From: Alternaria dauci
Lineage: Eukaryota > Ascomycota > Dothideomycetes > Pleosporales > Pleosporaceae
DNA length: 64,000 nt
Reading direction: 5' to 3'
NCBI RefSeq assembly: GCF_042100115.1
Contig: NC_091276.1
Location: forward strand, 744,001-808,000
Positions within the stretch are counted from its first letter, which is position 1. Each line of letters opens with the position of its first letter. The notes under the pieces were generated by a model. It ran no database searches and was not told the origin of the DNA. It worked only from the letters and a program-made list of their open reading frames with translations. Of the stretch, positions 49,589 through 61,183 are shown piece by piece. The position numbers and the translations under genes are program-made.

Positions 49589-50444
49589 GTGCGTTTCTTT
49601 GGCAGATGTGCTTTTGTTATTGATTTGTTGTCGTTGCTGGTGTGTTGACTTCTGGGTTGTAGGCGCTATAGGAGCGAGTTTGGAGAGAGTAATGCGAGTG
49701 ATTGGCATTCGGATTGAGCATGCTCCTCTCTCTTCCTCGTTCCTCTTCTTCGGTTACATATTACGGAATACTACGCGATACGATATACGACACGATTCTA
49801 AGCGATGCGATACGATGCTTTGGCCATATACCCCTCCTTTACCATGGAATATTGTACGTACGTTTCTACATGGAAATGCAAGAATATTAAGCAATTTGTT
49901 TCTTCTCCACGTGCTGCAATGTTCTGGATCGTTGTTATTTGTTCGACGTTGCGACGTGTAACTGGAATACGTTGCTTATCTTGTGGCGGTGCTGAGATGA
50001 CGTGGCGGTCCACCAATTAGCGGCTCCACGCCCCTTAATTCAGGGCACCGTCTGCCACCTTGAGGCTCGGCTCCCGTTTCCCTATTCGTGGCTTTCTCCT
50101 TTTTGGGCATGTCGCTCAAAGATAGCCCGTCATGACATATCGGCCGAACCCTTGCAGCCGTGTAGCCGCAATACCAAGATGTCCATTCTTCCTTCATAGT
50201 ACAATGTTCATCGCTCTTTGCACCTTTACATGATCACATCTAGATTACTTGCCAGCATAACATTCATTTCCGTTCGGCGGCCTATGCTCCAAACGCTAGT
50301 TGTACGAGAGCACGCAAAAGTACAAACATGCGCATTGCCCTCATCCAGGGTCCTCTTTCTATTACTTATCCCTTTCCTCTCGTTTCCTTGATTGATTCGC
50401 AAAACTCCAGACCCCTCTTCCTCACGAACTGAGAGAGGACAAAC
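49589..50444. other. Intergenic, promoter of the PAQR gene
   Basis: Contains a run of CGATACGA-type near-repeats at about 49770-49815 and no supportable gene. Confidence 0.35.
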
Positions 50445-51406
50445 ATGTCTCTCTACACAGCCCCCCTTACTACGACCAAAGGGGACGAAGCCAAGACGAC
50501 CCCGAAAAGACTCCTCCAGACTTTCCAAGAAGTCCAGGCTTGGCAACGCGACAACGAGTACCTAACAAACCATTATCGGTCGACCACGGGCTCCTATCGA
50601 GAATGTCTGAAAAGTCTGGCGTACCTGCACAACCAAACTGGCAACATTTACACACACCTCATCGGCGCCGTGCTGATACTCTCCTACGGTACATACGCCT
50701 ACAACAGCGTCAGTGCGCGATACGACACCGCTGATATCAACGATGTCCTCGCTTTCGGCGTCTTCATAGGCAGCGCGGTTGTCTGCTTCGGAATCAGCGC
50801 TACGTTTCACATGTTTGGGAACCACTCTAGCGCCGTGTACCATACCTGGCTTCAACTCGATCTTTACGGGATCTTCATACTAATCGTTGGAACTGTGTAT
50901 TCCGGGACATACTATGGCTTCTACTGCGAGAAACAGTACTGGATGTTGTATTCGGTTGGGATTACGACCATTGTTACGGGTGCGGCGACACTTTGTTCGA
51001 TACCAAAGTTTCGTACGCCAAAGTGGCGGTGGGCGAGAGCGACATTGTTCTGTGCTATTGGCTGGTCAGGCGCGGTTCCTATGACGCATGCTGCGCAGTC
51101 GTTTGGTATCGAACAGGCTGATAAGCAAATGGGGTGGTGGTTGATGATCAGCGAGGGATTGTGCTATATTACTGGTGCTTTTATCTACGCGGTGAGTACA
51201 TGGCGAAGAGAATTTTCTATAATTGCAGTAACTGATATGCTATACAGATGCGCTTTCCTGAGAGATTTCGTCCTGGGCTCTTCGATATCTGGGGTTGCTC
51301 ACATCAAATCTTCCATCTTTGTGCTGTTGGGGGTGCGGCTTGGCATCTAGTGGCTCTTCTCAAGGCGTTTGACTATAACCATGATCCGGCAACGAGAAGA
51401 TGCTGA
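50445..51406 (+). CDS. PAQR / hemolysin III-type receptor (Izh family)
   Basis: Seven-span protein related to adiponectin receptors and yeast Izh proteins, which influence zinc and sterol homeostasis. Exons 50445-51191 and 51248-51406; 906 nt, 301 residues. A cytosolic N-terminus leads to YLHNQTGNIYTHLIG, then the SATFHMFGNHS motif with the first metal His, YHTWLQLDLYGIF, and the C-terminal HQIFHLCAVGGAAWH with two further His. These are the expected zinc ligands of the fold. The C-terminus is short (NHDPATRRC). The homologue among yeast Izh1-4 cannot be fixed by eye. Confidence 0.88.
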
Positions 51407-51551
51407 AAGTGATATATGTTTAGGTAGTAGGATAACTCCAGTTTCGGCGCATTCCAAAAAGATCAGTTGCATACACTCCAGGGCTTCGATTCGCAAGTCT
51501 CAAGTGCCCAAGCCGTCTCGTCAAAGTTGCAAATGTTACAACTCCGTTCCG
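51407..51551. other. Short spacer after the PAQR gene
   Basis: 3' flank of the PAQR gene; nothing recognised. Confidence 0.3.
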
Positions 51552-51776
51552 TCATCCGATTTGAGGACTCGCTAGGCCATCTCCGCTGCCCACTCCTGTC
51601 GCGACATGAGCTGGATCCCCAACCGCGACGTTCGCCTGTGAGCCAAGTGCCTCGAGCATAACCTTCGTAGCTCGTTGCACCTTGCCACCACTAACGCTAT
51701 TGGGATCACCCACCAAGATGACAGTCCCGCTCGGTGTAATAACTATATAAAAGTCGGAAGATATCATTTCGGACAT
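51552..51776 (-). pseudogene. Relic of an ASKHA-like gene (C-terminal fragment)
   Basis: A 74-codon open stretch on the minus strand contains VQRATKVMLEALGSQANVAV followed by GDPAHVAT. This lines up with the end of the protein at 37561-38704 (EAFGSRANVLCSDPEYVAAR): shared V..G...SV, EA.GS.ANV and DP..VA positions. Just after HVA the homologous reading AAEMA continues in the neighbouring frame, where it meets a stop, so a frameshift interrupts the family end. No matching N-terminal part is recognisable upstream, although 51706-51927 is open in another frame. I read this as a decayed fragment, not a working gene. Confidence 0.45.
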
Positions 51777-52075
51777 TTCTTTTATCCGGAATCCGAGAGC
51801 TGCCCAGATCGAAGTATGGACCGAACCACAGATCTGGCAACGACAGAATTCCCCCTTTCTCCATACCCTGTAAATGCAAAAGGGGAGCTGGTCCCATCGA
51901 GTCGACCCGTTCTACCGCACTGACCATTGCGCTAAGTTTTGTTTATCATCGACTGGTCCTCAGCATCGTCAGCTTTCGTTTTTGCGAGAACTTTGTCCAC
52001 AAGCACCCTCATCTCCTTTTTGACACTGCTGGCGTTAGCAAGCAATCACCTCTTTACTACCGCACAAAGATAGCC
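51777..52075. other. Spacer between relic and kinase gene
   Basis: No supportable gene; part may be further decayed sequence of the relic. Confidence 0.3.
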
Positions 52076-53280
52076 TTACATATTGCGAAAGTAAAGGTTG
52101 CCAGAGTAAAGCGCTGAAGAGCACAGGTTGAACCGTCTGCAAAAGACTTAGCTCAGATGAGGAAGCATGGCAACATCTGTGAATACATACATGCAGTACA
52201 GTGCATTTCGATCATCGAAGTCCTCGGTTGGCTCCGACCTGGCGTAGTGCTTCAGGTACTCGGTCACATAAGGTTTCCCGATTTTGTGGCGGGTAGGTCG
52301 CCAGGGTGCTAGCTCATCTGACGACGCACAGTTTTGATCAGCGCAGCGCAAATGAAAGAAGATGAAGTCAAATTACTTACACTCATGGTGGGCGTATGAA
52401 GAGCAGGCGTCGAATATCACTGGCCGCTTCGTGGCAGAATCGACAGAAGTGTTTCCATCCCAAAGATCGCCGTGCACCAGGCAAGGAACAATGCTCCTCC
52501 CCTCCGTTTCAAGCGGACGCAACAGCTTCGGGATCACCTTGTTCATGATAGCTTCACGCAATTCTGTCATCTCCTGCTGTTGACCCTGAGAGCTTTCTTC
52601 GAGTTCGAAGAGACGACGAATGCCTCTTGAAAAACTTTCCTCCCAGGTATCACACTCAGTGGTATCCTGTGGTAGCCGTCCTTGGTATGTTGGAACCGGG
52701 AACCCAAACTCCCCAGATGGCGACACACCATTCTTGTGTAGTTTGGCGACCATCTCGGGAAAGTCTGCGGCATCAGGAACTTGGATCTTCATGTCATGGA
52801 AATCGCATAGGAAGAAATACGTTCCGGCTTCGTTCGCATATTCTCCCCACCCAATTGGTCTCGGTGCAAGTTCAGGCATGGCGCCATGGAGTGCCGACAT
52901 CGAGTGGAATTCTCCGTACATCATGCCTCTCCCTGCCTCGCCTTGCGATACCTTTTGAGCTTCCGTTAGGGATACACACTCCTTGAACCTAGAGAAACTC
53001 ACCTTGAGAAAGTAGGACACAGCTTCTCCATTCTGGTTGATGGTCCGGATATGCGCTGTTCGAGTCCAGTACAATTTTCCGTGTGACGAGATGCTGTCAA
53101 CAGTTGAGTCTTGTGGGAGCTCTAGAGCTCTCGTCAGTACAAGTAAGTGGTTGACTCAACCGTTGCTGTGCACAGGGCTTGTCGTTCGTCCAGCTCTACC
53201 GATGATATAATATACTCACTTTGTTCGACGTTAGGATCGACATAAGAGATTACTACTTCAGGGACGGCAACCTCCTCATT
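52076..53280 (-). CDS. Fructosamine-3-kinase-family protein, 5' end unclear
   Basis: Aminoglycoside-phosphotransferase-like small-molecule kinase; family members phosphorylate sugars on glycated proteins for deglycation. Minus-strand exons: about 53280-53220, 53121-52381, 52317-52191, 52136-52076, all in phase. The assembled protein has the opening SISSHGKLYWTRTAHIRT, the nucleotide-site lysine region YFLKVSF, the catalytic loop VHGDLWDGN, and the metal motif FDACSSYAHHEYELAPWR. It ends FNLCSSALYSGNLYFRNM, as expected. The first coding block (EEVAVPEVVISYVDPNVEQ) runs upstream into an in-frame TGA without an ATG, so either a first exon is missed or the start has been lost. Only about 190 bp separate it from the next gene. 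Confidence 0.7.
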
Positions 53281-53466
53281 GATGATATATCACCGTACCA
53301 GGAATGGAGGCAGGACACTGGTTGTTTCATGGGAAATCATCTCTTATACATATGATATCTTTTCTTTCTCGGCTTGCGCTTTGCGCTGGCGATGATCTCG
53401 AACACATTATGTTTCGTATGATTGTAAGAGTTGAATTCTTGTATTTCCTCCATTCTTCGTTCCATC
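53281..53466. other. Short spacer between two minus-strand genes
   Basis: It must hold the 5' end of the kinase gene and the 3' end of the transporter; no ATG-bearing exon with a good donor was found. Confidence 0.3.
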
Positions 53467-54906
53467 TCAAGAATGTCTCGCCAGCCTCCATTTCCAGCCC
53501 CACTTTTGCAGCAAAACAACAGCAAAGATACTGAGAATACCGTCAATCAGCCCAATTGATGTGAACATCCACCCATTTCCAATGGCATTCTTGAGCGGCT
53601 CAAGTATCGCCACAGCGACAGCGGATAGTGCACACCTCGTGATGTTATTGGAAGCCGCGGCAGTGCCGGCCTTCGACGGGAATAGATCGACCATCAATGT
53701 ACTAAAAACCTGCAAGACAATGGTACATCTGGCTCCTAGGAAGAACTGAAGGACCAGTGGTACACTTGCATGGACCTGACGCTCGATAACCCAACCATAG
53801 CCGACAAGCCCGCCTATTGACAGTGCGTGTAGTATGTATGAGCCGCGAGAACGCGCGGCTTCGATGGGGAAATTGTCAAGATCGTCCCCAGATACTCGGT
53901 CTATTGGCAAGTCAAACTTCTCCGCGGTCCTCTTGTAATTGAGGTCCAAAAGGCGTCCTGCAATGAAGGCGCCAAATATGACTCTAGCACCGCCAGACAA
54001 GAAACAAAGGCTGACAGCCAATGGATCATAACCATACTGCTGGCTGTATATGAGGGGTATCGAAGCCTGAACGCAGTATCATACAGCGTAAGGAGAAGCG
54101 GCCAACCAGAGTATGAGGGCTGTATCAGCATAGAAAATCAGGCGCAGGGAAGGAAACGGGTCCGGAAAACTCCACACGCCCATACCGTTCTTCCCAGCAT
54201 TTTCATCGTTCACAAGTTCGACGGGGTTTATCTGTTCCGGGCAGTTCAAGCGAGAAGGCTTCAGGAAGGCCCACCACGTCTTCCAGATACTTTGGGCTTG
54301 GACTGCCCCGTTGCCCACAACCTTCCTTGCAGTCTCAGGCATGGTCCATCCAATCATTATGAATGAAGTCACCCCAAAGATGACGAGAGTCCAAAAACAC
54401 CACTGCGTTTTCCCTGTGGCCAAAACAACGCCTCCGCCCAACACAGGCCCAAAACACGGTCCGGAATTCGTGGCAGCAAGCATCGGTCCAAGAACCTTGC
54501 CTCGCTCCGCGGGGATCGAGATATCTGCGACAACGGCGTACGCGAGTGACATAACAGCCGAACCGCCGATGCTTTGTAGTGATCGCAGAATTATCAAAGC
54601 GGCATAGTTGTGTTTTTTGAGTGCTAAACCGAGACTTGCTGCACAGTAAACGAAGAACGTAATCAGGAATACTGGACGACGGCCCAGCGTGTCGGACATG
54701 GGACCGAAGAAGGCTGGAGATATCGCCTGGAACACCAGATATAGTGTGATTGTCAAATCGATAGCAAAGATGGACGCATGGTATTGTCTGCTTAAGGTCT
54801 CGATTAGTGGAAGGTATATGGTGGCCGTGAGGGAAGAAGCGAGTGTCAAATAGCCTAGAAGATATGTGAAGTAGATGTGCTGACGGCGATCGAACACGGT
54901 GAAAAT
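53467..54906 (-). pseudogene. MFS drug/H+ antiporter (DHA1 type) with internal stop
   Basis: One reading frame carries a 12-span major facilitator, but a TGA at 54081-54079 cuts it between PYAV and YCVQASIPLI, where relatives usually have Trp. The frame is otherwise continuous to 53467. The 5' part has the DHA1 landmarks: YLPLIETLSRQYH, the loop GPMSDTLGRRPVF between spans 2 and 3, and GPCFGPVLGGGV in span 5. The 3' part has LCFLSGG and IAGRLLDLNYKR. An intron removing the stop would be only 18 nt. The 5' end is open to 54906 at a CAG acceptor, with no ATG or first exon found. A sequencing error or strain-specific nonsense allele cannot be excluded. Confidence 0.7.
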
Positions 54907-55973
54907 CTGGAATGGCTAATCGTGTGTGTGTGTGATTGCTTCCTGCAGTCTTTTCATTCGACGTTGTTCCGTGATCTAGAGTGTAAAGCAGATTCAACCA
55001 CGCTTGCTGAGCAAGGCGCGCTGTTGTTGACTGTGCGGGGATGAATCAGTCAGCCCTCCCACGAATGACGTCTTGTACCCTCTCGTACAACTGTGCCACA
55101 ACCACAGCCTGCTCATGGTGCGGGGTAGACACAAAGATGCTTCGATTGCATTTAAATTGACTGCCTGCAAACAGATGATAGATGTGAATACCCGTGCCGC
55201 TTTTGTGCACTACTACACTTTGACAATAAGTCTACAGCACGTGAATACGAAGTACGCGGGGTAAATTCTTGCACTTACGCTTCCTCTAGGGTCGAGAGAC
55301 AATGATGGATGTCTGTGAAGGTATCCAAAAGCCATCAAATAGTCCAAGTCCTCGCGATTTCGTGTTAGCCAAACTTTGGTCGGAAATCCAATGACGGCGA
55401 GGACGAAGCAGAACTAATTCAGCAAATCTGTAGCAAACGCTGCTCTCCAGTTTGACCAGACCTTAAGCTTTACAAATAGCTAGTGTAAAAGCATCTGCCT
55501 GGTTGTATAGGTTTGTTTCGAGTCAATATAAATCGTTGGTCGAGGCAGCAAACGTAGGCGTTACAAGAAAAACAAAAGCACCTCACGGGTTGAGCTAACG
55601 AGAGAGTCTTCATGGAGCCATATTGCAGGATTCTGCACCGGGCGCTGAAAGATCGAAAAGCTCAGCAAAAGGAGGGGTTGGCAAAAAACAAAAACATACA
55701 ACAGCGGGGATTCGCTAGTGGTCACCCACCTAACTACTAATCCGCCGGTATCTTGCTTAAATAGGGCTGAGCGAACGGGAAGCCTTGCTCTCAAGATCCT
55801 ATGGTCGTATGTGAAAGAATGGTTGTGGTGTTGCGCTCATGAAGTCAGTGAAGGATGCTGCTGATGTTTGTGATAGAATGATATGCATTAAAAGATTCTG
55901 TGCTTAGAACGCCAGATAATATATATGTATAGGGTATCGCATCAAATCGTAATCATGATCATGATCAATGAAG
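54907..55973. other. Gene-free stretch of 1.07 kb
   Basis: Starts with a short GT-repeat at 54922-54934. Only short ORFs follow. The first exon of the transporter, if any, would lie here. Confidence 0.35.
54922..54934. repeat. Dinucleotide (GT)n microsatellite
   Basis: Uninterrupted GTGTGTGTGTGTG in the 5' region of the broken transporter. Confidence 0.7.
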
Positions 55974-58148
55974 TTAAGAAGTCGAACTCGTGGTACTGCG
56001 AGCTGGGGAAAGGAAACTCGACGTCAGCGCTATCCGGTACTTTGGAATGCGGTCAGGAGTAGGAGTGGCTTTGATGCCGTTCTGAGGTTGATCAGCCATC
56101 TCTGCCGTTACGCTCTCCGATGTGCCCTTTGTGGGCGTGCTCTCATCCTCTATTGGTGAATCCTTCCTGCGTTGATTTGGCGTAGGGGTGTCCGGCGTCA
56201 ATGGTGGGCTATCCTTGGAAGGTTGTGGTGTGATGCGCTCGCCATTCGTCCAACCCTCGGAGACAATATTTAGGTTGGCCGGCGTGCTAGCTGTAGATGA
56301 TGCAGCGACGAGGTCGTCGGAGGAGCGCTTCGTCTGCGAGAAGGATGGCGACGTTGTGATGTGAGCATGGGACAACCCAAATCCTTCCATTTTGGCCGCC
56401 ATTGCCTGGTTATATTCTTGTACGTTGTTCGCTTCGGTAGCCGTTGTGGACGGGATGCTGAAATCATCATGTATCTCGGGAATGGTGCTTATCCGCGAAT
56501 CGCCATTCGCAACGACTTCGTGCGACACTATCGGACCCTTCCATTCAGGATGCGGTATTCGTCCGATGATGTTCAGTCTGCCCGTTCCTACTTTGGCCCA
56601 TTCCCAGATTCCTCTTCGCGAGGGTGTTCTTTGTGGCGGTTGCACTGGTCCTCCTTCAAGCTCGCCGAGCGCTTCGTCTCCATTGTGACTATTCTGGTGC
56701 GGGGGAGACGCGTCGTCTGAGCTTCGGCGGCGCTCTTCTAGGACTGGGCGTGATTTCTGTATCTCCGTTCCGCTGCTCTGAGCTCGCTCTAAGCGGCTTC
56801 TCTCCGGTGGCGTCACTTTGCGCAGCCTCTCTCTGTCCTTCTCCCTCTCGCGAATCGCGTCGGGATTGGGCTGCTGACTGGCGACTGCCATCTCCGTCGA
56901 CGTGACCACGGTCGAACTCGCCGGGCTGGTCAGTCGACGGCGGAGAGGACGGGCGCCGCCTTCTTGTGGGCGAGCCGGCGGGGGAGGAGGCGGGTGAGGC
57001 GTCTTCGGGGGAGGAGGGCGGGGAGGGCGGCTCTGCTGGTCGGAGCTTATGTAAGGGACGGATTTGGCGGATGACGGGCCGGCCTTCTTCTTTACTGGTT
57101 AATGGATGTTATTATGCGTGTTGTGATTGTGACAGCAATGAGACGGCTGACATGAAATTGAGAACGGGCTGGGTGGAGATCAGAGTCACACACCTTGCTT
57201 CCCCTTGCCCTTGCCCTTTATGTGGCAGTTGGGCCCAGCTTCGTGGTCATGGTAGTCGCACTCGTTGCCTTCGTCTGTAGGGTCGTCAAATAGCATGCCG
57301 CCCGTACCTGCCCTGATTGCCTTGACCAAGTCGATGGCGAAATCGGGGTTGTTCTCAAAGCATTCGCGATAAGTCTCGACATCGCGCTCATTGCCAGGAT
57401 CCATGATCTGGCGGGCTGCGATGCGCGTCATGAGCTTACGGAACGGCGAGCCTGCGGGGCTTTTGCGATAGATGTCGTCGATCTCGTCAGCGTCAGGTAC
57501 CAGTTCGGCTTCATTCAGGCCTTTTCTATACTGATCCATGGCGACGTTCTTCAACTGAGCCATGTCGAAGCGATCGCAGAGGAGGTAGAGTTTATGGCAG
57601 CTCACGGCATACTCGTACTTGAGATTGGCATCCGCCATGTCCGAGACATCGTCGAGGCTGCCTTGGTAGAGCCATTTGACGAGCAGCTCGAAGCCGGCGG
57701 GGCTATATTCGGGAAGATGGAGCTGGTCTTTTCTAGTGTGGCCGTCTGCATCACCGAGCAGCTCGTTCTCGAGGGTCTCGGAGTGGTGGCACAGGAGGTT
57801 GCGGTGCAGCGACCAGTGGCGCTTGGAGTCGCCTACGTAGATATCGATCATAGGGCCGGAGAGCAGTCTATCGCGTTGCAGCTTAGCTTTTGCCCGTACA
57901 TGCAGGCGGTGGGAATAGAGGCGGTGGGTCAGCGCCGGGCGCAACGCGATGCATCGCGAAGGTGCTTCGGGCCTTTGCGCCAGGACCGACTGCGGTGCAT
58001 CGGCAGACGGCGCATTCTTGGTGAAACCATGGCCGTCTTCCCTCGACGTATGCGATGCACCTGGCCCATTGCCGTGTTCGAAGAAGGGATCGTCTACGTA
58101 CTCAGCAAAAGTCGCGGCAGGCACGTCGCCAATGCTCCCAGACGCCAT
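55974..58148 (-). CDS. BTB/POZ domain protein with long disordered tail
   Basis: Minus-strand exons 58148-57194 and 57094-55974; 2076 nt, 691 residues. BTB domains mediate dimerisation and often Cul3 binding. The domain lies at about 100-205: MIDIYVGDSKRHWSLHRNLL, then FELLVKWLYQGSL and the helix pair YEYAVSCHKLYLLCDRFDMA. A basic KGKGKGKQVKKKAG segment spans the intron. The second exon encodes Pro-rich (RPPRPPPPKTPHPPPPPPA) and Ser/Thr-rich sequence with a short conserved-looking block RGIWEWAKVGTGRLNIIGRI. An in-frame Met at 58229 would add 27 residues; 58148 gives MASGSIGDVP and is preferred. The partner and function are unknown. Confidence 0.75.
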
Positions 58149-59989
58149 CCGTGACCGTTTGGAACCCGGAATGGCAAAATCACGATTGTATGATCGCAGA
58201 GTCTGCCACATGCAGCGCGGTGATGGCACTCATGTATGCGCGACGGCTTCTGTTGGGAATAGTACGTGTCGCGGTGCGGTGTGGGCTGTGAGGTGTCTGG
58301 GTGAAGTGTACCGTGGAGACGGCGTCGAGTGGAGACATTCATCGATCCATGCGGGCGTGGCTGGGTGGCTTGCCGTGACGTCGTTGGCCCAATCCGCGTT
58401 AGCGTCCGCCCTGCCTAGACCCGGCCGATCGTGATCACTCCAGGACCTGCATTGCGACGGCCAGTAGCCATGTAATATTAGCCATCAGCCGTTTACCGTG
58501 TACTCGTATCAAATGTCTGCTCCTCGAGAACCCCATCTGTTGCATGGCGACGGTAGCGCCGACGACTATTCCGCCTATCAAGACGCCGCCGCACAGAGCA
58601 TCTGCAGACGCTCGTTAGACAAGGGTTGCTCTCCCTGCCTCTGGACCGTTGTTTCCAGCCACGGCAAAGTTCCAGCTAACACGGGCCTGCAATTTGACTC
58701 TTGTGTACATGATCAACAAACATTACTAGGACGGATCATACAAATTGACCCTTTGCTTACTCTTGAAGCTTCGACCCGTGCACACCCTGAGCACATTGCC
58801 CATTCTCAGTCCTCTCTTGTTCTGCTTTCGTTTGAAGAATCTCTGACAAAGCGCTTTTTGTTCTGTTCGCATGTCCTCGGTCTCCACCAAACTCGCATAT
58901 ATTTCTTCTTCGTACCCACAACACCTCCAGCATCATGCCACCTACACTCAAAGACCATACACGGTTTGCAGCGATCGTCCAATCCGGCCCCTCACGAGAC
59001 ACTCAGCTCAAGCAAATGTGGAGAAAAGCAATGCTGTGCTGTGGAGACTCGTCGCCCAAGCGGCCGTCAGAAGGAATTTCTGCTAGGCGAAAGCTCGCCT
59101 TGTACATGCTGCCACGACCCTCTACCCGGAACTTCGTTACGGATTCTAGGGGATACCTTTCGCGATAGTTTCAAATGCTTACGCTGGGTCGGTTTGCAAG
59201 GATCAGTATCCTGACCAATGGTAGAACGACTGTATGCGCCAGGGTCAGCGTGAGTCTACGACCCCATTCCGCGGACGTCCTCATACCGCCTCCCGTTCTA
59301 CGGTTGCACCACTCTCCGACGCGGCCACCATGGAAAAAGGCACGCAATACTGCATCCTCCACCCCAGCTCACACCAAATCGCTCGTATGGCCAGTTTGAA
59401 AATCTTACACGACACTTTCGGCTGCGAGCCCTTTGATCAGCTCCTCCGGTACGCCTGGTCGCACTCTACTTGAGCCAGCTAGCCAGGACGGCTGATGCCT
59501 CCCCCGTCGCGGCTGACGCGGGGCAATAAGAAAAATGGGACCCAGAATCGACCCTGCACCAAGACGAACCAGAACGAAGTTTTGTCAAAGCATGTATTAG
59601 CCTTGGCCAACGTGGCCGCTATGTAGCATCTCCTCGTCCAACCATGGGGATACTCTGCATGTCGGCCCACTGATACGCACGTCAGTTAGCCTCACCTCGA
59701 GCGGTCCAGACAAGTCGATGTTGCTTTGCCCGCTTACATCCCTTCAGAACTGTCAATGCTTGAGAAGCGCCAGACAACGCATCCAGACAACTGGCGTGTT
59801 GCTGGTGCTGTCTAGGTTCGGACATGGTACGGCAATGAAGCATTTCTTGACCATGTTTCAATCAAAGAGACTATCACGCGTGCGAGTGCCGACGCAGCAT
59901 ATGTTTGGCTGTGGTAGAAGGGTGGAAATATTTGCCACGAGCTCTGGGTTGGCGTATAGATGAGCAAGAACCCCCACGTTTCTGAACTC
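58149..59989. other. Gene-free stretch of 1.8 kb
   Basis: Plus-strand ORFs at 58498-59214 (no ATG start), 58935-59168 and 59234-59473 read partly like protein but belong to different frames and match no family known to me. Not called. Confidence 0.35.
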
Positions 59990-61183
59990 TTATTGCCACG
60001 CATAATACTCGTTGTTCACCCACAAAGGCGCCTCATGGTCAGCACCACCACCCTCGTCGTACCAAAGCAGGCTGGCGATACTATCGTTCTTGCGCTCTAC
60101 AATCTCATACTCCAGGCCACTCTGAGCCAGCATGTCTAGAACCAAGGGCGTCGGATCCCATAACTTGACGATATCTAATCCCCACTTCTTCGCTTCGGCC
60201 TGCGCTGTTTGCAGAACTGCTCTGAGGTACTTCGTTTGCTGGTCGTAGACATTAGAACCAGGGCGCTTTGCGGCATCTGAAGATAGCCTTGTTGCGGTCT
60301 CGTCGATCTCTATCACAAGCCGAAGTATGTATAACACGTTTTCTGGTGGATCTTTGTTGGGGTGATTGTAGTACCGGCGAGTCCAAACTGCCCAGATTTG
60401 ACTGCTGGGCGGTCCGACGATAGCACCTTTCACGTTGGGTGTCTTATTGAAAAGGTGTCTGGTAGCAAACTCTTCTTTAGATATGTGCCAGAGCATGTGG
60501 TCCAGGTCTGGAAGGATTGTGAAGCGAGACCTTGAGTCTTGTGAGGGCATAGCCATACGAGACCGCACCATCCTTTCATCCCGCTTACACAGTGCTTCTA
60601 GTTCATCTTTTATGATTGGTGAAGCGAGCGAAGGCCACGACGTTGCATCAGGTTGAAGCTCGATCTGTGAATTAGTTGTGTTTGGTGGCCAACCCAGCTT
60701 CGTATAGAACTGCTTGCCGATATCAGAGTATAAAGTGCTCCCTACGCACTGTTGCCCATCCGCCTGCCACGTGTGTAACATTTTCGCCAACTCACGCATC
60801 ATGCGTGCTGAGTACCCTCGGCCTCGATATGCCTTGGAGCAAAAGACACTAGCTATGCCGTGCACTATGTTCTCACTGACCGCACCGCTGGTATCGGCGG
60901 TGAGCGAGCGCTTGTAGAAGCTCTCGCAAGAGCATAGGATCTGACGTTCATCTGGGGCTTGATCCCGATGAACTAAGATCCACATTGTCATGCCTCCATT
61001 GCGGGCCAAAGACACGGTGGTGAGGAACTGCGACTCTTCCAAGAACAGCGTGGGTGTGAGCGAATCTTTCCATATGGCGGAGGTATTCGTCCAAATTGCC
61101 GTGGACTCATCAGCGGTAGGATGTCGCAGGACGAGGTAGGAACTATCGGCCGGCGATAGGTCTTCGTCAGCGGACTTCATCAT
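59990..61183 (-). CDS. Lyc1-like GNAT acetyltransferase
   Basis: Single exon, 397 residues. Resembles the yeast/fungal Lyc1 family; Yarrowia LYC1 is an L-lysine N6-acetyltransferase of lysine breakdown. The GNAT core is in the first half, with the acetyl-CoA loop VFCSKAYRGRGYSARMMREL (about 114-133) fitting the R/Q-x-x-G-x-G/A pattern, then STLYSDIGKQFYTKLGW. The C-terminal Lyc1-specific part has FTILPDLDHMLWHISKEEFA, IWAVWTRRYYNHP and a final SLLWYDEGG. A second Met directly follows the first, so the start is certain within one codon. Substrate is inferred from the family. Confidence 0.8.
   Translation of the reverse strand: MMKSADEDLSPADSSYLVLRHPTADESTAIWTNTSAIWKDSLTPTLFLEESQFLTTVSLARNGGMTMWILVHRDQAPDERQILCSCESFYKRSLTADTSGAVSENIVHGIASVFCSKAYRGRGYSARMMRELAKMLHTWQADGQQCVGSTLYSDIGKQFYTKLGWPPNTTNSQIELQPDATSWPSLASPIIKDELEALCKRDERMVRSRMAMPSQDSRSRFTILPDLDHMLWHISKEEFATRHLFNKTPNVKGAIVGPPSSQIWAVWTRRYYNHPNKDPPENVLYILRLVIEIDETATRLSSDAAKRPGSNVYDQQTKYLRAVLQTAQAEAKKWGLDIVKLWDPTPLVLDMLAQSGLEYEIVERKNDSIASLLWYDEGGGADHEAPLWVNNEYYAWQ

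Noticed and set aside
54061..54081. An 18 nt intron removing the transporter stop codon
   Set aside because: Far below the minimum workable intron size; the other introns here are 45 nt or more.
58498..59214. 238-codon plus-strand ORF and neighbouring small ORFs to 59473
   Set aside because: The long one begins at GTG, they lie in different frames, and no splice combination gave a recognisable protein.
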